A program made the translations under genes and the position numbers. Below are positions 46,273 to 58,425 of a DNA stretch of 64,000 bases, in pieces. The stretch spans positions 5,588,998 through 5,652,997 of the forward strand of contig NC_089756.1 in the NCBI RefSeq assembly GCF_040412425.1, given 5' to 3'. Numbering within the stretch: the first letter of the stretch is position 1; each line of letters begins with the position of its first letter. The notes under the pieces are model-generated. The model was given only the letters and a program-made list of their open reading frames with translations. It had not been told where the DNA came from and ran no database searches. This DNA is from Macrobrachium rosenbergii. Lineage: Eukaryota > Arthropoda > Malacostraca > Decapoda > Palaemonidae.

Positions 46273-46688
46273 TAATTAATGATGTTGATCTAATTAAAAA
46301 TACTCAGCATCTAAGTTTAAAGTATAAACTTAAAAACCAGAATACATAATGGAAAAATAAGAGATATGTTTTCATAAATGATCATATGCTTCAATGCCTA
46401 GCTCTCGTCCGCCATATATAAAAACCCATTCGTTGAAGTCTCCTTTGAATCACAGAGGTTCTCTTTATGAATATTAGCCATTCCTTATTCCTTTTTATTA
46501 AACAATAATTCCTTTATTTTGTTATACCAACGAACCCTTTCACTTTCATTAAAATTTTCTCCAAGGGTCGTTACTTATACATTTTACTCAAAGGCCTCTT
46601 CTGTCTGTCTAACGAACCCTTTCAATTTCATTAAATTTTCCTCAAAGTTCATTATTTATAAATTTTACCTAAAGGCCTTTTCTGAGGC

Positions 46689-46690
<2 letters not shown>

Positions 46691-46753
<63 letters not shown>
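46691..46753. repeat. (CT)n microsatellite
   Basis: About 31 CT units; the left block of the inverted cassette structure. Confidence 0.95.
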
Positions 46754-46755
<2 letters not shown>

Positions 46756-46942
46756 GGGTGCCACTAGAAGGCTTTTCATGTGATGATAATTAAATGCTAT
46801 CACACGCCGCCTGGTTCATCTGCCGGGAGCGCCGAAAGTTCATCGAGCCTTTATTTCATACACGAGAGTCGACTTAACGCCAGGGAGGACTTGGCCCTTT
46901 CTCCAACCTCCGTTTGGATCCGTTAACAGCTCGTTAATGCGT

Positions 46943-46943
<1 letters not shown>

Positions 46944-47016
<73 letters not shown>
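46944..47016. repeat. (GA)n microsatellite
   Basis: About 36 units; right side of the inverted cassette structure. Confidence 0.95.
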
Positions 47017-47021
<5 letters not shown>

Positions 47022-47085
47022 GTCCTCGAGTAAAATTTATAAATAATGAACTTTGGAGAAAATTGAATGAAACTAAAGAGGTTCG

Positions 47086-47088
<3 letters not shown>

Positions 47089-47133
<45 letters not shown>
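47089..47133. repeat. (GA)n microsatellite
   Basis: About 22 units, between two cassette copies. Confidence 0.95.
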
Positions 47134-47139
<6 letters not shown>

Positions 47140-47199
47140 TGAGTAAAATTTTTAAACAATGAACTTTGGAGAAAATTGAATGAAAATGAAGGGATTCGT

Positions 47200-47200
<1 letters not shown>

Positions 47201-47265
<65 letters not shown>
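47201..47265. repeat. (GA)n microsatellite
   Basis: About 32 units, after the second right-hand cassette. Confidence 0.95.
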
Positions 47266-47267
<2 letters not shown>

Positions 47268-47689
47268 CAAATGCTTTAAGGCAACTTAGGATGCGTTCAG
47301 TCCTGACGTCCTCGTTAAAATGTTTCGATAAAGATTCCTATATATGTTCAGTACCGACATCATCAACTTTCAGAAGAATGTTGAGGTCGAAGGGGGTGGC
47401 AAATAGGATGTTTATTTTTACGGCCCGAGCATCCGACCCGCGGATCGATCGGAAATGTTTTGGAAATGAGAAATGTTTTACAAATGAGAAGTGCTTTGGA
47501 AATGAGAAACGTTTTGATGTGTGAAATGTTTTGGAAATGAGAAATGTTTTAACTGCTTTCGGTTCAAAGGCCGTTCAAACGCTTCACCGAAGTGTTATAA
47601 AGCTTAATTACTTTTGTACGAACTAGGTTGAATACGAAGAGTCCAATATGGTAAGGAATATTTACAAAGGATTATACTGTGCATGTCTT

Positions 47690-48990
47690 ATACTAACAAG
47701 ACACAAGTAGTTTATATGCTAGACTGACACGATCATATCCTCTACTAACAAGACACAAATAGCTTATATGCCAGACTGACACGATCATATCCTCTACTAA
47801 CAAGACACAAATAGCTTATATGCCAGACTGACACGATCATATCCTCTACTAACAAGACCCAAGTAGTTTATATGCCAGACTGACACGATCATATCCTCTA
47901 CTAACAAGACACAAATAGCTTATATGCCAGACTGACACGATCATATCCTCTACTAACAAGACACAAATAGCTTATATGCCAGACTGACACGATCATATCC
48001 TCTACTAACAAGACACAAATAGCTTATATGCCAGACTGACACGATCATATCCTCTACTAACAAGACCCAAGTAGTTTATATGCCAGACTGACACGATCAT
48101 ATCCTCTACTAACAAGACACAAATAGCTTATATGCCAGACTGACACGATCATATCCTCTACTAACAAGACACAAATAGCTAATGCAAGACACGATCATAT
48201 CCTCTACTAACAAGACACAAATAGCTTATATGCCAGACTGACACGATCATATCCTCTACTAACAAGACCCAAGTAGTTTATATGCCAGACTGACACGATC
48301 ATATCCTCTACTAACAAGACACAAATAGCTTATATGCCAGACTGACACGATCATATCCTCTACTAACAAGACACAAATAGCTTATATGCCAGACTGACAC
48401 GATCATATCCTCTACTAACAAGACACAAATAGCTTATATGCCAGACTGACACGATCATATCCTCTACTAACAAGACACAAATAGCTTATATGCCAGACTG
48501 ACACGATCATATCCTCTACTAACAAGACACAAATAAACTTATATGCCAGACTGACACGATCATATCCTCTACTAACAAGACACAAATAGCTTATATGCCA
48601 GACTGACACGATCATATCCTCTACTAACAAGACACAAATAGCTTATATGCCAGACTGACACGATCATATCCTCTACTAACAAGACCCAAGTAGTTTATAT
48701 GCCAGACTGACACGATCATATCCTCTACTAACAAGACACAAATAGCTTTATGCCAGACTGACACGATCATATCCTCTACTAACAAGACACAAATAGTTTA
48801 TATGCTAGACTGACACGATCATATTATCCTCTACTAACAAGATACAAATAATTTATATGCTAGACTGACACGATCATATCCTCTACTAACAAGATACAAA
48901 TAGTTTATATCCTATACTAACATGATCATATCCTTTACTAACAGGATACGAATAGTTCACAACCTATACTAACATGATACCAAATAGTTC
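47690..48990. repeat. 52-bp minisatellite, about 25 copies, with 208-bp higher-order period
   Basis: The unit of 52 bp contains AACAAGACACAAATAGCTTA, TATGCCAGACTGACACGATC and ATATCCTCTACT. Most copies are identical. A variant unit with GACCCAAGTAGTTTA recurs at about 47,853, 48,061, 48,263 and 48,680, that is at 208 bp, about 208 minus 6, and 417 bp: multiples of four units. The edges decay (from about 48,830 rightwards). Confidence 0.93.
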
Positions 48991-49089
48991 AAGAGAGAGA
49001 GAGAGGAAAAAAAAAAGACTGTTAAACCTCACTATGAATGGAAAATGATTAAGCAGAAAAAAACAAGTTAAAAATGCGCCGAAGATTCT

Positions 49090-49520
49090 TCGGTGCAACC
49101 GAGTTTTCTGTACGGCCGCTACATCAAATAATAAAGGCCACCGAAAACAGATCTATCTTTTGGTGGTCTCAGTATAACGCTGTAGGAGCCGCGGCCCATG
49201 AAACTGTTTAACCACGTCCCGGTGGTGGCCTATCCTATATAGTTGCCAGAAGCACGATTATGGCTAACTTTAATCTTAAATAAAATAAAAATTACTGAGG
49301 CTAGAGGGCTGCAATTTAGTATGTTTGATGATTGGAGGGTGGATGATCAGCGTACCAATTTGCAGCCCTCTAGCCTTAGTAGTTTTTAAGATCTGAGGGC
49401 GGATAGAAGAAGTGCGGACAGAATAAAGTGCGGACGGACAGACAAAGCCGGCACAATAGTTAACTTTGCTGACTATGAATACGCATGCGTCCATGGCACT
49501 GGTAGAAGACATTAACATCG
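49090..49520. mobile_element. Dispersed foldback repeat C
   Basis: It contains a 31-bp imperfect inverted repeat (49,287-49,317 and 49,357-49,387; core GGCTAGAGGGCTGCAA), then AAGTGCGGACGGACAGACAAAG and AGCCGGCACAATAGTT. I remember this repeat from shrimp microsatellite flanks, but could not check. No coding capacity. Confidence 0.6.
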
Positions 49521-49896
49521 TTCAGCCATTAAGAGTACGGCTGCTCTGCCTCTATTTCTTTAGTGAGACTTTTCTGTGAGGCTTTGCGATTTTTAACCTT
49601 TATTTCCAATTCTCCGATCCACCCCCCTACACCACACACCCACCAGTAACCCATTTTCAATAACAGAATGTTCTTCTTTCCTCCTCTCCTTTCTTCTTTC
49701 TTCCTCTCCTTCCCTACTTCTTCCTTTCTCCCTTCTTTCCTTCATCTCTTCCTTCTTTCCTTCTTCTCTTCCTTCTTTCCATGCCCTCCTACCCCAGGCC
49801 TTCGGTCATTACCTGCATACGTTCAATACAAAAAGGCACACGCCTTGCCGAGAACGGAATGGTTCATTATGGTCTAAAACTCTAAACTGTCGGTAC

Positions 49897-49900
<4 letters not shown>

Positions 49901-49971
<71 letters not shown>
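49901..49971. repeat. (GA)n microsatellite
   Basis: About 35 units. Confidence 0.95.
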
Positions 49972-49973
<2 letters not shown>

Positions 49974-50077
49974 CTGATAGTGGTTTATAAAGCCATGACA
50001 TACCGCTGGATAAAATTAGGGGAATACGGAACGGGCGAGGGTTGGAACACTATATAAAAGGTAGGGGCAAGGGTACA

Positions 50078-50159
50078 GGAGGAGGAGGAGGAGGAGGAGG
50101 AGGAGGAGGAGGAGGAGGAGGAGGAGGAGGAGGAGGAGGAGGAGGAGGAGGAGGAGGAG
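50078..50159. repeat. (GGA)n microsatellite
   Basis: About 27 units; the CCT strand is in the receptor transcript. Confidence 0.95.
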
Positions 50160-50687
50160 TGTTCCGGCAGACCGCTCAATCCAAACACATTAGCATACGA
50201 GTCTTTGATACATGAACGGGTTCATTTCCATACACAACGATTTCCAGCCAATGGGAAAAAAAAATATACCCCAGGTTCTGTCTTTTGATTTTATTTTTCG
50301 CCGATTAAACTTTTAATACCAAAATCCCTAAACAAATAATTCAACTAACATTTCCAGATAATGCCACACGAGAACGACTGTACTGGCAACAAATTTACCT
50401 AAGGTTTCTCCAGCATAGATTTAAATTTATAAAAATGTGAAAACAGATCGCAGTGGCCTGTTTGAATGCAATATCAGCCAACACAGTCATTCCAGCAATG
50501 TTATACCTACGGTTAAGTTGGACGAGAAACTTGAAATATCAAAAAAAATATTTTAATAGAAACGTAAATGACTTTTACCTAACATAAAAATTTAAAACAA
50601 AAAGTGTTCCCGCATCGGTGACAAGGCAACACTGTGCAAACACAAAAAATTCATAAATTGCCCAACAATGCACGTATCCACTCTCGA

Positions 50688-50689
<2 letters not shown>

Positions 50690-50742
<53 letters not shown>
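50690..50742. repeat. (GA)n microsatellite
   Basis: About 26 units. Confidence 0.95.
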
Positions 50743-50744
<2 letters not shown>

Positions 50745-51423
50745 CGTATTGCCTAGATACTAGGGTTCAAATATGAACTGTTCTCCCATACCTAATAGGG
50801 TCAACAGGCAATATATGATTACATGCTGTTATAAAACAACTTCAGCCGAATGAAGCTTCAATCTGAAAAACACATGGATGGTTTTAACAGGACAAACGTC
50901 AAAAGATTCAAAGGGTTTAAGGAACTCCGGGGCATAGTAATTCCACAACAGAATAATTAGGGAATTGGTAAATAGGTTGATGCACTGTAGTTTTGTGTAG
51001 TATGTATGTGTACATATACTTGCAGGCGTCCAGGGAAAGGCACTCGGTACAACTGATAGTTTATTGCTAATGCCGACGTTCCACAACTACATTGTTGCAT
51101 CTTCAAGGCTGAAATACAGCGAGTTGACTCTCAATAATTATTCATAAAAACATTTATTATAACTAATTAAAGACACTACAGTATTATCTCATTTAAAATG
51201 TTAATTCTTTTAAAAAATATCAGAGATACCATGACACAAAGACACTAAAAGAAGGACCTACCCAGTAACAAGGAGAGAATAAATACAAAACAAAACAGAA
51301 ATAGAAGAATAAGGAAAAAATAAGGTAACGAAGATGCAACAATACAGTTGTGAAATGTCGGCAGTAGCAATAAACTATCAATTGTATCGTGTGCGTTTCC
51401 CTGGACGCCTACGAGCAGTGTGT

Positions 51424-51427
51424 GTGC

Positions 51428-51491
<64 letters not shown>
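51424..51491. repeat. (GT)n(TA)n microsatellite
   Basis: A GT run followed by about 23 TA units; left flank of the foldback element at 51,500-51,712. Confidence 0.95.
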
Positions 51492-51497
<6 letters not shown>

Positions 51498-51499
51498 AA

Positions 51500-51816
<317 letters not shown>

Positions 51817-52136
51817 TATACTATATTGCTATATTGCACATACATAAAATGACAGAGAGCTAATATATTCAAACCACTGTTAATCTGTTACCAGCAACTT
51901 CCATCTTCTCAGTGAGGGCTCTACTTCTCTTTTTATTTCCGACTTATTTCCAGGGGCACTAATATCCTCAGAGCAATTAGCCGAGGACAAAAAGCTTCCA
52001 GGAGGCTTCCAGGGGCTTTCCTGAGCGCGAGAACCTCCCGTCGGAGCGGTCCAATGCATGTCATTATCTCAACCCGCAATCGACAAATTATAACATCGGG
52101 TGCATTAATGAAACGTTACACTGTGCTGTACGCTAT

Positions 52137-52139
<3 letters not shown>

Positions 52140-52189
<50 letters not shown>
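52140..52189. repeat. (GA)n microsatellite
   Basis: About 25 units. Confidence 0.95.
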
Positions 52190-52192
<3 letters not shown>

Positions 52193-52603
52193 CGTATAAT
52201 AAGGCACACAGCCAAGCAATGTTGCCATCAGGGTGAGAGACAGTTACAGAAGGGGAAGTGATGCTTGCCACCCCGAGAGCGATAATGATCATCAGCTGAT
52301 TACACAGACTGGGCGAGGAAAATACGAGGACAGACCACCCTTTACACACGGGGATAATATTAAGTGAGCGTCGACACCTCGAGCGTGCTATCAGTTATGG
52401 GATCGATGCTCTTATTAGAACGAGTTCAGTCCAGAGTGATGGCGGGAACTTTAAAACTATTAACAGTCACACAAACAGCTTTGTACTGCGTTTGTGAGAT
52501 AAAAAAAAAAAAAAAATTAGAGACACTATCAGCTTCAAGTACTGCACAAGTAGATGGTCCCTTTGAAGAAAAATGTTGGTCTGCAATACCGTCCGTGCAT
52601 TTA

Positions 52604-52905
52604 GAATAAAATATAGAAATAGCCCAAAGGGCAAGCGCTGGGACCTATGAGGTCATTCAGCGGTGAAAGGGAAATTGACAGGAAGAAGGTTTTAAAAGTG
52701 TAACAGGAGGAGGATACCTCGCAGTTGTACAACGAAACAATATTTGTTAGAGAGTGGAAAGTCAGATAAAAGAAAGAGAATGTGAACGGAGGTACAGTAA
52801 AAGGAATGAAAGAGGTTGCAGATAGGGGCCGAAGGGACTCTACAAAGACCACTTAAGCAATGCCTAAAGCGCACCACGTGAGTTGCACTGACAGCGTACT
52901 TTCCT
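52604..52905 (-). mobile_element. SINE-like element, copy 3
   Basis: Same end block (GGGCAAGCGCTGGGACC at about 52,629), middle (GAACGGAGGTACAGTAAAAG near 52,784) and head (GCGCACCACGTGAGTTGCAC). Same orientation as all other copies. Confidence 0.75.
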
Positions 52906-53299
52906 AAGGGGGTCCGTGCATTGAATAAATAATGACAAAATCATCGCTATTATTAAGAATAGCCGATCTTACGCTACGCAATTATGATAAATCAGATAGG
53001 ATACCTTGTGCAATATATGAACAGCAGTTACAATAAAAACAGCGAAAGTACAAGAATTTACAAGTACAACAATAAAAAAAATGAGTAAAAGAAGAATTTA
53101 AAAGTACGAAAATAAAATAAACGGAGTAAAAGAAGAATTTAAAAATAAAAAAAAAATGAAAGAAGAATTTAAAAGTACAAAAATAAAACAGAACAAAATA
53201 AAAGAAGAATTTAAAAGTATAAAAATGAAAAAAAAAAATAAAAGAAGATTTTAAAATTACAGAAATAATAAAAGTAAATAAAGAAAAGCAAAGCATTAC

Positions 53300-53460
53300 C
53301 TGGTCGTGTAGTCCCAGAAGACGCAGGCGGGATTGGTGACGTTCACAGTCCTTATCATCGCAAAGGTCAGGACCACGGGCTCCGAAAGTTCGATGTGACG
53401 TCCGGCCCCTAACGAGGCTGACAGCACCCGGGAGTTCAGCACTCGGGTCCTGTTGACCCC
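53300..53460 (-). CDS. Cirl: Latrophilin/CIRL exon: GAIN subdomain B and first half of the GPS motif
   Basis: The 161-bp exon is entered in phase 0 after GCGTCGCAG (minus strand) and leaves in phase 2 at ACCAG|GTAATG. It reads [30 protein letters not shown] and [14 protein letters not shown]. The NSRVLSASL and CVFWDYT segments are the hallmark start of the GPS region in latrophilins. It joins in frame with WSEEGC of the next exon, so the GPS Cys and Trp set is complete. A (TA)n tract starts 34 bp from its acceptor. Confidence 0.92.
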
Positions 53461-53487
53461 CTGCGACGCGTCCGAAAAAAAATATAA

Positions 53488-53493
<6 letters not shown>

Positions 53494-53582
<89 letters not shown>
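53494..53582. repeat. (TA)n microsatellite
   Basis: About 44 units, lying 34-122 bp upstream (transcript direction) of a GAIN exon acceptor, where a branch point is expected. Confidence 0.95.
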
Positions 53583-53585
<3 letters not shown>

Positions 53586-54015
53586 CTTGAAAAGGTTTCA
53601 GCTTGGCTGCAAGAAAGAATGTCAAAGAAATAACAATGAAAATAAAAATAAAAAATATTGAAAATATTGCTAGATAATATACTTTTTTACAATGAATGAC
53701 AAAATGTGTACTTATTTTTACTGTCCAGAGAATGTATAAAGAACAGGCACGTTCACTATGAAGCCGTAAAATATTCAACAAACATAATGAATTCATTATT
53801 ACTATCATAACTACTATTTGGTGAAGCTCATCGTCTACCTATTCTTGAACAAGAGATTACAAGACTATTATAACAAAAGATTAAAAAGCTCAGAAAAATC
53901 TTTCTTCAAAACCTTTTCGGTTGAAAACCAAATCTGCTGTCTAAACTTATGTTATCTATACCAATCAATGATAACTGGACCAACAAAAAAAAATTGATGG
54001 TTTGGATATTAATAG

Positions 54016-54018
<3 letters not shown>

Positions 54019-54073
<55 letters not shown>
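54019..54073. repeat. (CT)n microsatellite
   Basis: About 27 units. On the transcript strand it is (GA)n, starting 17 bp after a splice donor. Confidence 0.95.
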
Positions 54074-54075
<2 letters not shown>

Positions 54076-54090
54076 CTAGCGGTCCCTCAC

Positions 54091-54455
54091 CTTGAAGTTG
54101 AAGTGATAGATGCCGCCGTTGGGCTGCAGCATGTGGTGGAGGCCGTCGAAGCTGAAGAAGACGATCTTCACCAAACCATTGTCTGCGTTCTCTAACATCG
54201 CCTCCGGGGGAAGAGTTATGGTGTCCAGGGGCACTTTGGGCGTAGCACCGCCGCCGCCAACGACGTCCTGCGGGAAATCGGACATCGGCGCCGAGGGAAC
54301 GGTGTCCAGGTAGGAGGAGGTGGTAGCCAGAGGCGCCGTCGGCGAGGAGGACGGATCTGAGGGCCTCGTAGGGGCGGAGGGGAGCCAGGCCTCCCCTGGG
54401 GAGGGGAAAGACACGGCTACGACGTTCCTCGTTTCGAGGACTTGCAGACGTAACA
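54091..54455 (-). CDS. Cirl: Latrophilin/CIRL exon: GAIN domain middle part
   Basis: The acceptor TTTTCCAG (minus strand) is followed by two bases completing Leu, then RLQVLETRNVVAVSFP, the typical strand after the GAIN-A helices. A low-complexity Pro/Ser/Thr insert (APTRPSDPSSSPTAP...) comes next, then the GAIN-B start: VPLDTITLPPEAML, NGLVKIVFFSFDGLHHML, IYHFNFK. The exon is 365 bp and leaves in phase 0 at AAG|GTGAGG. It is GC-rich (clearly above its introns). The Pro/Ser-rich insert looks like a lineage-specific loop in GAIN; that is inference. Confidence 0.9.
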
Positions 54456-54560
54456 CTGGAAAACGAAATATAATAAAAGAGTGAGTCTGATTATAATCAG
54501 TACTGCTGTCAGTTACAATTAAACGGGACGTGTGATTCCATACTACCTATTTTCAAAGCT

Positions 54561-54710
<150 letters not shown>

Positions 54711-54889
54711 GTTTTTCAATTAAATGGTACGTGTAATTCCATACTATCTATTTTCAATGCTACTCCATTTATATATATGTATATATATACATACATATAA
54801 TACATACTGAGAATTGAAATACTCGAAAGCTCTCGTTCTGCATATATTTTTAATATACATTCACACTTACATCATTGTGGATATCTTCA

Positions 54890-54890
54890 C

Positions 54891-54965
<75 letters not shown>
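54890..54965. repeat. (AAT)n microsatellite
   Basis: About 25 units. Confidence 0.95.
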
Positions 54966-54966
<1 letters not shown>

Positions 54967-55224
54967 CACAGGAATCCAATGAAATTTTGCAATTTGTCCT
55001 AGTATCCACTTGACAACAGGAATCGCACAAGTATCCCTAACGGGAACGTACATCATTCCTACAAAATTAACAGGAATCCTTCAACAGCAGTTTCTTACAA
55101 AAGAAATAGAAGTTTACTCAACAAGACCAGGCCTGAAGCGACGCACCGGGGCAGTGACATACTTCTGTCACATTTTAGTGAAATGTCAACCAAGGCCTTT
55201 CACGGTCTACAGACTTATGACACT

Positions 55225-55228
<4 letters not shown>

Positions 55229-55287
<59 letters not shown>
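55229..55287. repeat. (GA)n microsatellite, left of SINE copy 4
   Basis: About 29 units, directly abutting the tail end of SINE copy 4. Confidence 0.95.
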
Positions 55288-55290
<3 letters not shown>

Positions 55291-55577
55291 ATTTAAGCTA
55301 AAGGCCAAGCGCTAGGACCCGTAAGGTCATTCAGCGCTGAAACGGAAATTGACAGTAAGAGGGTTTGAAAGGTGTAACGGGAGGAAAACTGGCAGTTACA
55401 CTATGAATCAATTGTTAGGAGAAGGTGGAAAGTCAGATGGAAGAAACAGAATAAGAACGGAGGCATAGTAAAAGGAATGAAAGGGCTTGCAGCTAGGGAC
55501 CGAAGGGCGCTGCAAAGAACCTTAACTAAATGCTCACAGTGCACCGCGTGAGGTGTGCAATGACGGCACTACCCCTC

Positions 55578-55578
<1 letters not shown>
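55288..55578 (-). mobile_element. SINE-like element, copy 4
   Basis: End block AAAGGCCAAGCGCTAGGACC at about 55,301, GTCATTCAGCGCTGAAAC next, middle AACGGAGGCATAGTAAAAGG, head GTGCACCGCGTGAGGTGTGC. It is bordered on both sides by GA microsatellites. Confidence 0.75.

Positions 55579-55622
<44 letters not shown>
55579..55622. repeat. (GA)n microsatellite, right of SINE copy 4
   Basis: About 21 units, starting at the SINE head end. Confidence 0.95.
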
Positions 55623-55626
<4 letters not shown>

Positions 55627-55642
55627 TTTTATCCTACAATCT

Positions 55643-55645
<3 letters not shown>

Positions 55646-55707
<62 letters not shown>
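55646..55707. repeat. (GA)n microsatellite
   Basis: About 31 units. Confidence 0.95.
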
Positions 55708-55709
<2 letters not shown>

Positions 55710-56012
55710 GATTTCCTGCGCACATACAATAAAGAGACAATTTGTCTCAAATTAATACTGAAGAAACACAATCAAAACCAATGCAATAATTACTAGCTGT
55801 GTGTTTAATACTCATCTTTCATTTAATCTACTTCGCTGAAATTATAAAAGACAAATATTTAAAACATCGAGAAAAGGGTGTAGAGAAACTAAAGTAGCAT
55901 ACAGACATGAGGAAAACACATGGGGTCTCTACCCCTTAGGAACTGCAGTAGTCTGTAGAATTATCATTAATGACTATCACATTCTCCATAGGCAGGCCTA
56001 CAGCCTTATCGT

Positions 56013-56014
<2 letters not shown>

Positions 56015-56047
<33 letters not shown>

Positions 56048-56060
56048 ACACACACACACT
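56015..56060. repeat. (CA)n microsatellite
   Basis: About 22 CA units with one interruption. Confidence 0.95.
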
Positions 56061-57369
56061 ACCGCAGCCATGCCCGTCAGACATGTGCCTTGGAGCGTCA
56101 AAGCATCACAAACAAGCGACGCACACACAGAGAAGTCCCCCTGACAATCTCCCCTCCACAGATATTATTAGGATCCCCCTTGTTCCTTTGTAGCTTCCTC
56201 CACCCGCTCTCCTTCAGACCCCCAAAAGACTTTCAACATTGACAACCCCCTCCCCTCCTACACCCCCTGCCCCAACCTTAACAGAAAGGCCTGACTAGCT
56301 TGCGGCAGGAATCAGACCTCAAATCAAATTAAAGCCGCTGTCCCAAAGAGCTTCTGGGTAGAAAAAACAGGGGGCAGCGCTCTTTTTCGTTTTTTTTTTT
56401 TTTTTTTTTTTCACACGGCAACATTTTGTTTCTCTAAACCCCTCCCCTCTTCGTGGGATGGGTTCTTTCTGCCCCTTTAAGTCAAGTCAGTTATCTTTCC
56501 GATACACTCGTTGACTCCAAACGCTCTCGCGCCTTATTGTGACCCTATACTATTCTGACGTGTGGCTGTTAAATGTTCAACATATGTAAACTTTTAAGGT
56601 GTTAACTTCATCTTCTTCTGGACTTACCAATTGATCAACTTTATTTTTCTGATGTTTCCAAAACACACAATCACATACATATGGTGATAATCATAAAATC
56701 ACAGATGATTTTCTGGTTATCTACAAGTATCCTTTCAATGCTGTCCATGAAAGATATTGAATTTCCACCTACAAAAATATTGAGATCCATCCTGATTATA
56801 AGACACTGAGATTGGAAAACTACGAAAAGTATTCCTGGATTGGGAATAAATAAATCTCACCGGTGTTGCTAGGAAAAACTTTCAAAAAACAAGGATATTT
56901 CACGTCATAAAACATTCCTCAAGGCAATCTCTTTATAATAAGGAAACATATTATCTGTTATAAAAAAAATATGAAAATATTCACAAACGAAAGACAAAAT
57001 TCAATACCCATAACGTTAAGAGGACCATTTTACTCACGATGTTACTGCTTTTGACTGAGCTGGCTTCATGCCTCACGGGCTCTTGCTCATAAAGCAGTCA
57101 GTAAAAACTAATCACGAGTTGAACAACTTGGCAAAAATGTTTTTTTGGGTTTAAGGTTCGATAAACAGTGCCACATTCCGGGAACGGTAAATTTCGATAA
57201 TTTTCTTCAGCAAGGCTCATTGATGTGTTGCGCCCTTCCAATAGGAACGTGATGTGGAAACTGATGTGAAACGTGATGTGGAACTGGGCAGGGTTAAAAT
57301 TTGTGGGCGACAGGAACTGGAGGGCACTTATGGCCCACATCGTGTTATTTCCGTAAAATATTCAGGTAA

Positions 57370-57374
<5 letters not shown>

Positions 57375-57426
<52 letters not shown>
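57375..57426. repeat. (CT)n microsatellite
   Basis: About 26 units. Confidence 0.95.
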
Positions 57427-57428
<2 letters not shown>

Positions 57429-57566
57429 AGCATAAGTGCAAAACGGATTTCATTTTCCTGATCGCGTTTAGTTCCAAAGACGGTTCATAACTGCACATCC
57501 GCCGACCTGACCATTCCAAGGTCAAAGAGAGTAACCTCTTACCCTCTTCTTACTCTATCTCGTAGT

Positions 57567-57890
57567 CAGGAATGGAATAGAATGGAATATAAAATTTAGG
57601 CCAAAGTTCAAGCGCTGGGACCTATGAGGTCATTCAGCGCTGAAAGGGAAAGGGAAATCTGGAGTAAAAAGGTTTGAAAGGTGTAACAGGAGGAAATCGT
57701 CGCAGTTGCACTATGAAACAACTGTTAGAGGGCGGAAGGTAAGATGGAAGAAACAGAATATGAACGGAGGTACAGTAAAAGGAATGAAAGGGGCTGCAAC
57801 TAGGGGCCGAAGGGACGCTGCAAAGAACCGTAACTAATACCTACACTGCACCGCGTGAGGCGCACTGATGGCAATATCCCCTTACGCGGA
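57567..57890 (-). mobile_element. SINE-like element, copy 5
   Basis: The most complete copy. The tail side has GGAATGGAATAGAATGGAAT (a short ATTCC-type repeat on the minus strand), the end block AAGCGCTGGGACCTATGAGG, the middle GAACGGAGGTACAGTAAAAG, and the head CACCGCGTGAGGCGCACTGA. Confidence 0.8.
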
Positions 57891-58425
57891 TCACGAAGTC
57901 ATGAGCAAGCAAAACCATAACTAACACTTTGTCCCAAAGTGGGAGAGGTCTCTGTATAAGAGTCTCACGAAAAACACGAACCTAGAAGTTTTTAAAATAA
58001 ATACGTATATTCTTACTCCTTTCAAACATTCCCTGCATAATTTCAACACATATGCATCTGGTAATCCTACTACTCTACACCTTCGCAGTTGGACTGCTTG
58101 ATAATGCCCAATCAATCAAATTTGGACAACTTCACTCTCACTACATCTAATAAGTTTCATTGTATAATTGTTATACAGTTCACTGTTGTAACAGCAATGT
58201 ACAAAGCACATAATATCCTCAGAGTCTTGTGACTGAATTCTCTAAATTATAAGAATAAATTAATTAGTCAATACATAATTTTACCAGTGTCGTCTGTCAG
58301 GAAAACAGCACAACAGGGCTCCATAAAAGGACTCCTTACGACGCGTCGGCGTGCATTTTATTCATTTAATTAACATACACTGCAAGTAAAGTAAACCGCA
58401 AATCAAGCAGCACATACAAACTTAC

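Larger units (their letters stand above)
46525..47205. repeat. Inverted pairs of a roughly 75-bp cassette flanking (CT)n/(GA)n blocks
   Basis: Two tandem copies on the left (46,525-46,690) contain AACGAACCCTTTCA, ATTTCATTAAATTTTC and TCAAAGTTCATTATTTATAA. Two copies on the right (47,017-47,090 and 47,134-47,200) are the reverse complement (for example AATAATGAACTTTGGAGAAA). Each copy ends against a CT or GA microsatellite. Confidence 0.75.
53461..54090 (-). other. Intron between the two central GAIN exons
   Basis: About 0.63 kb, phase 0, with donor AAG|GTGAGG and acceptor GCGTCGCAG. It is dominated by a (CT)n tract near the donor and a (TA)n tract near the acceptor. Confidence 0.85.

Noticed and set aside
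48415..48630. Open frame with an internally repeated peptide
   Set aside because: Arises because 52-bp units in one frame happen to lack stops; no start context, splice support or homology.
47690..48990. Regular repeats with constant spacing, resembling a CRISPR array
   Set aside because: The repeats are head-to-tail with no unique spacers, and the window is clearly eukaryotic; it is a minisatellite.
50078..50159. Poly-Ser open frame
   Set aside because: Translation of the (GGA)n microsatellite on the minus strand.
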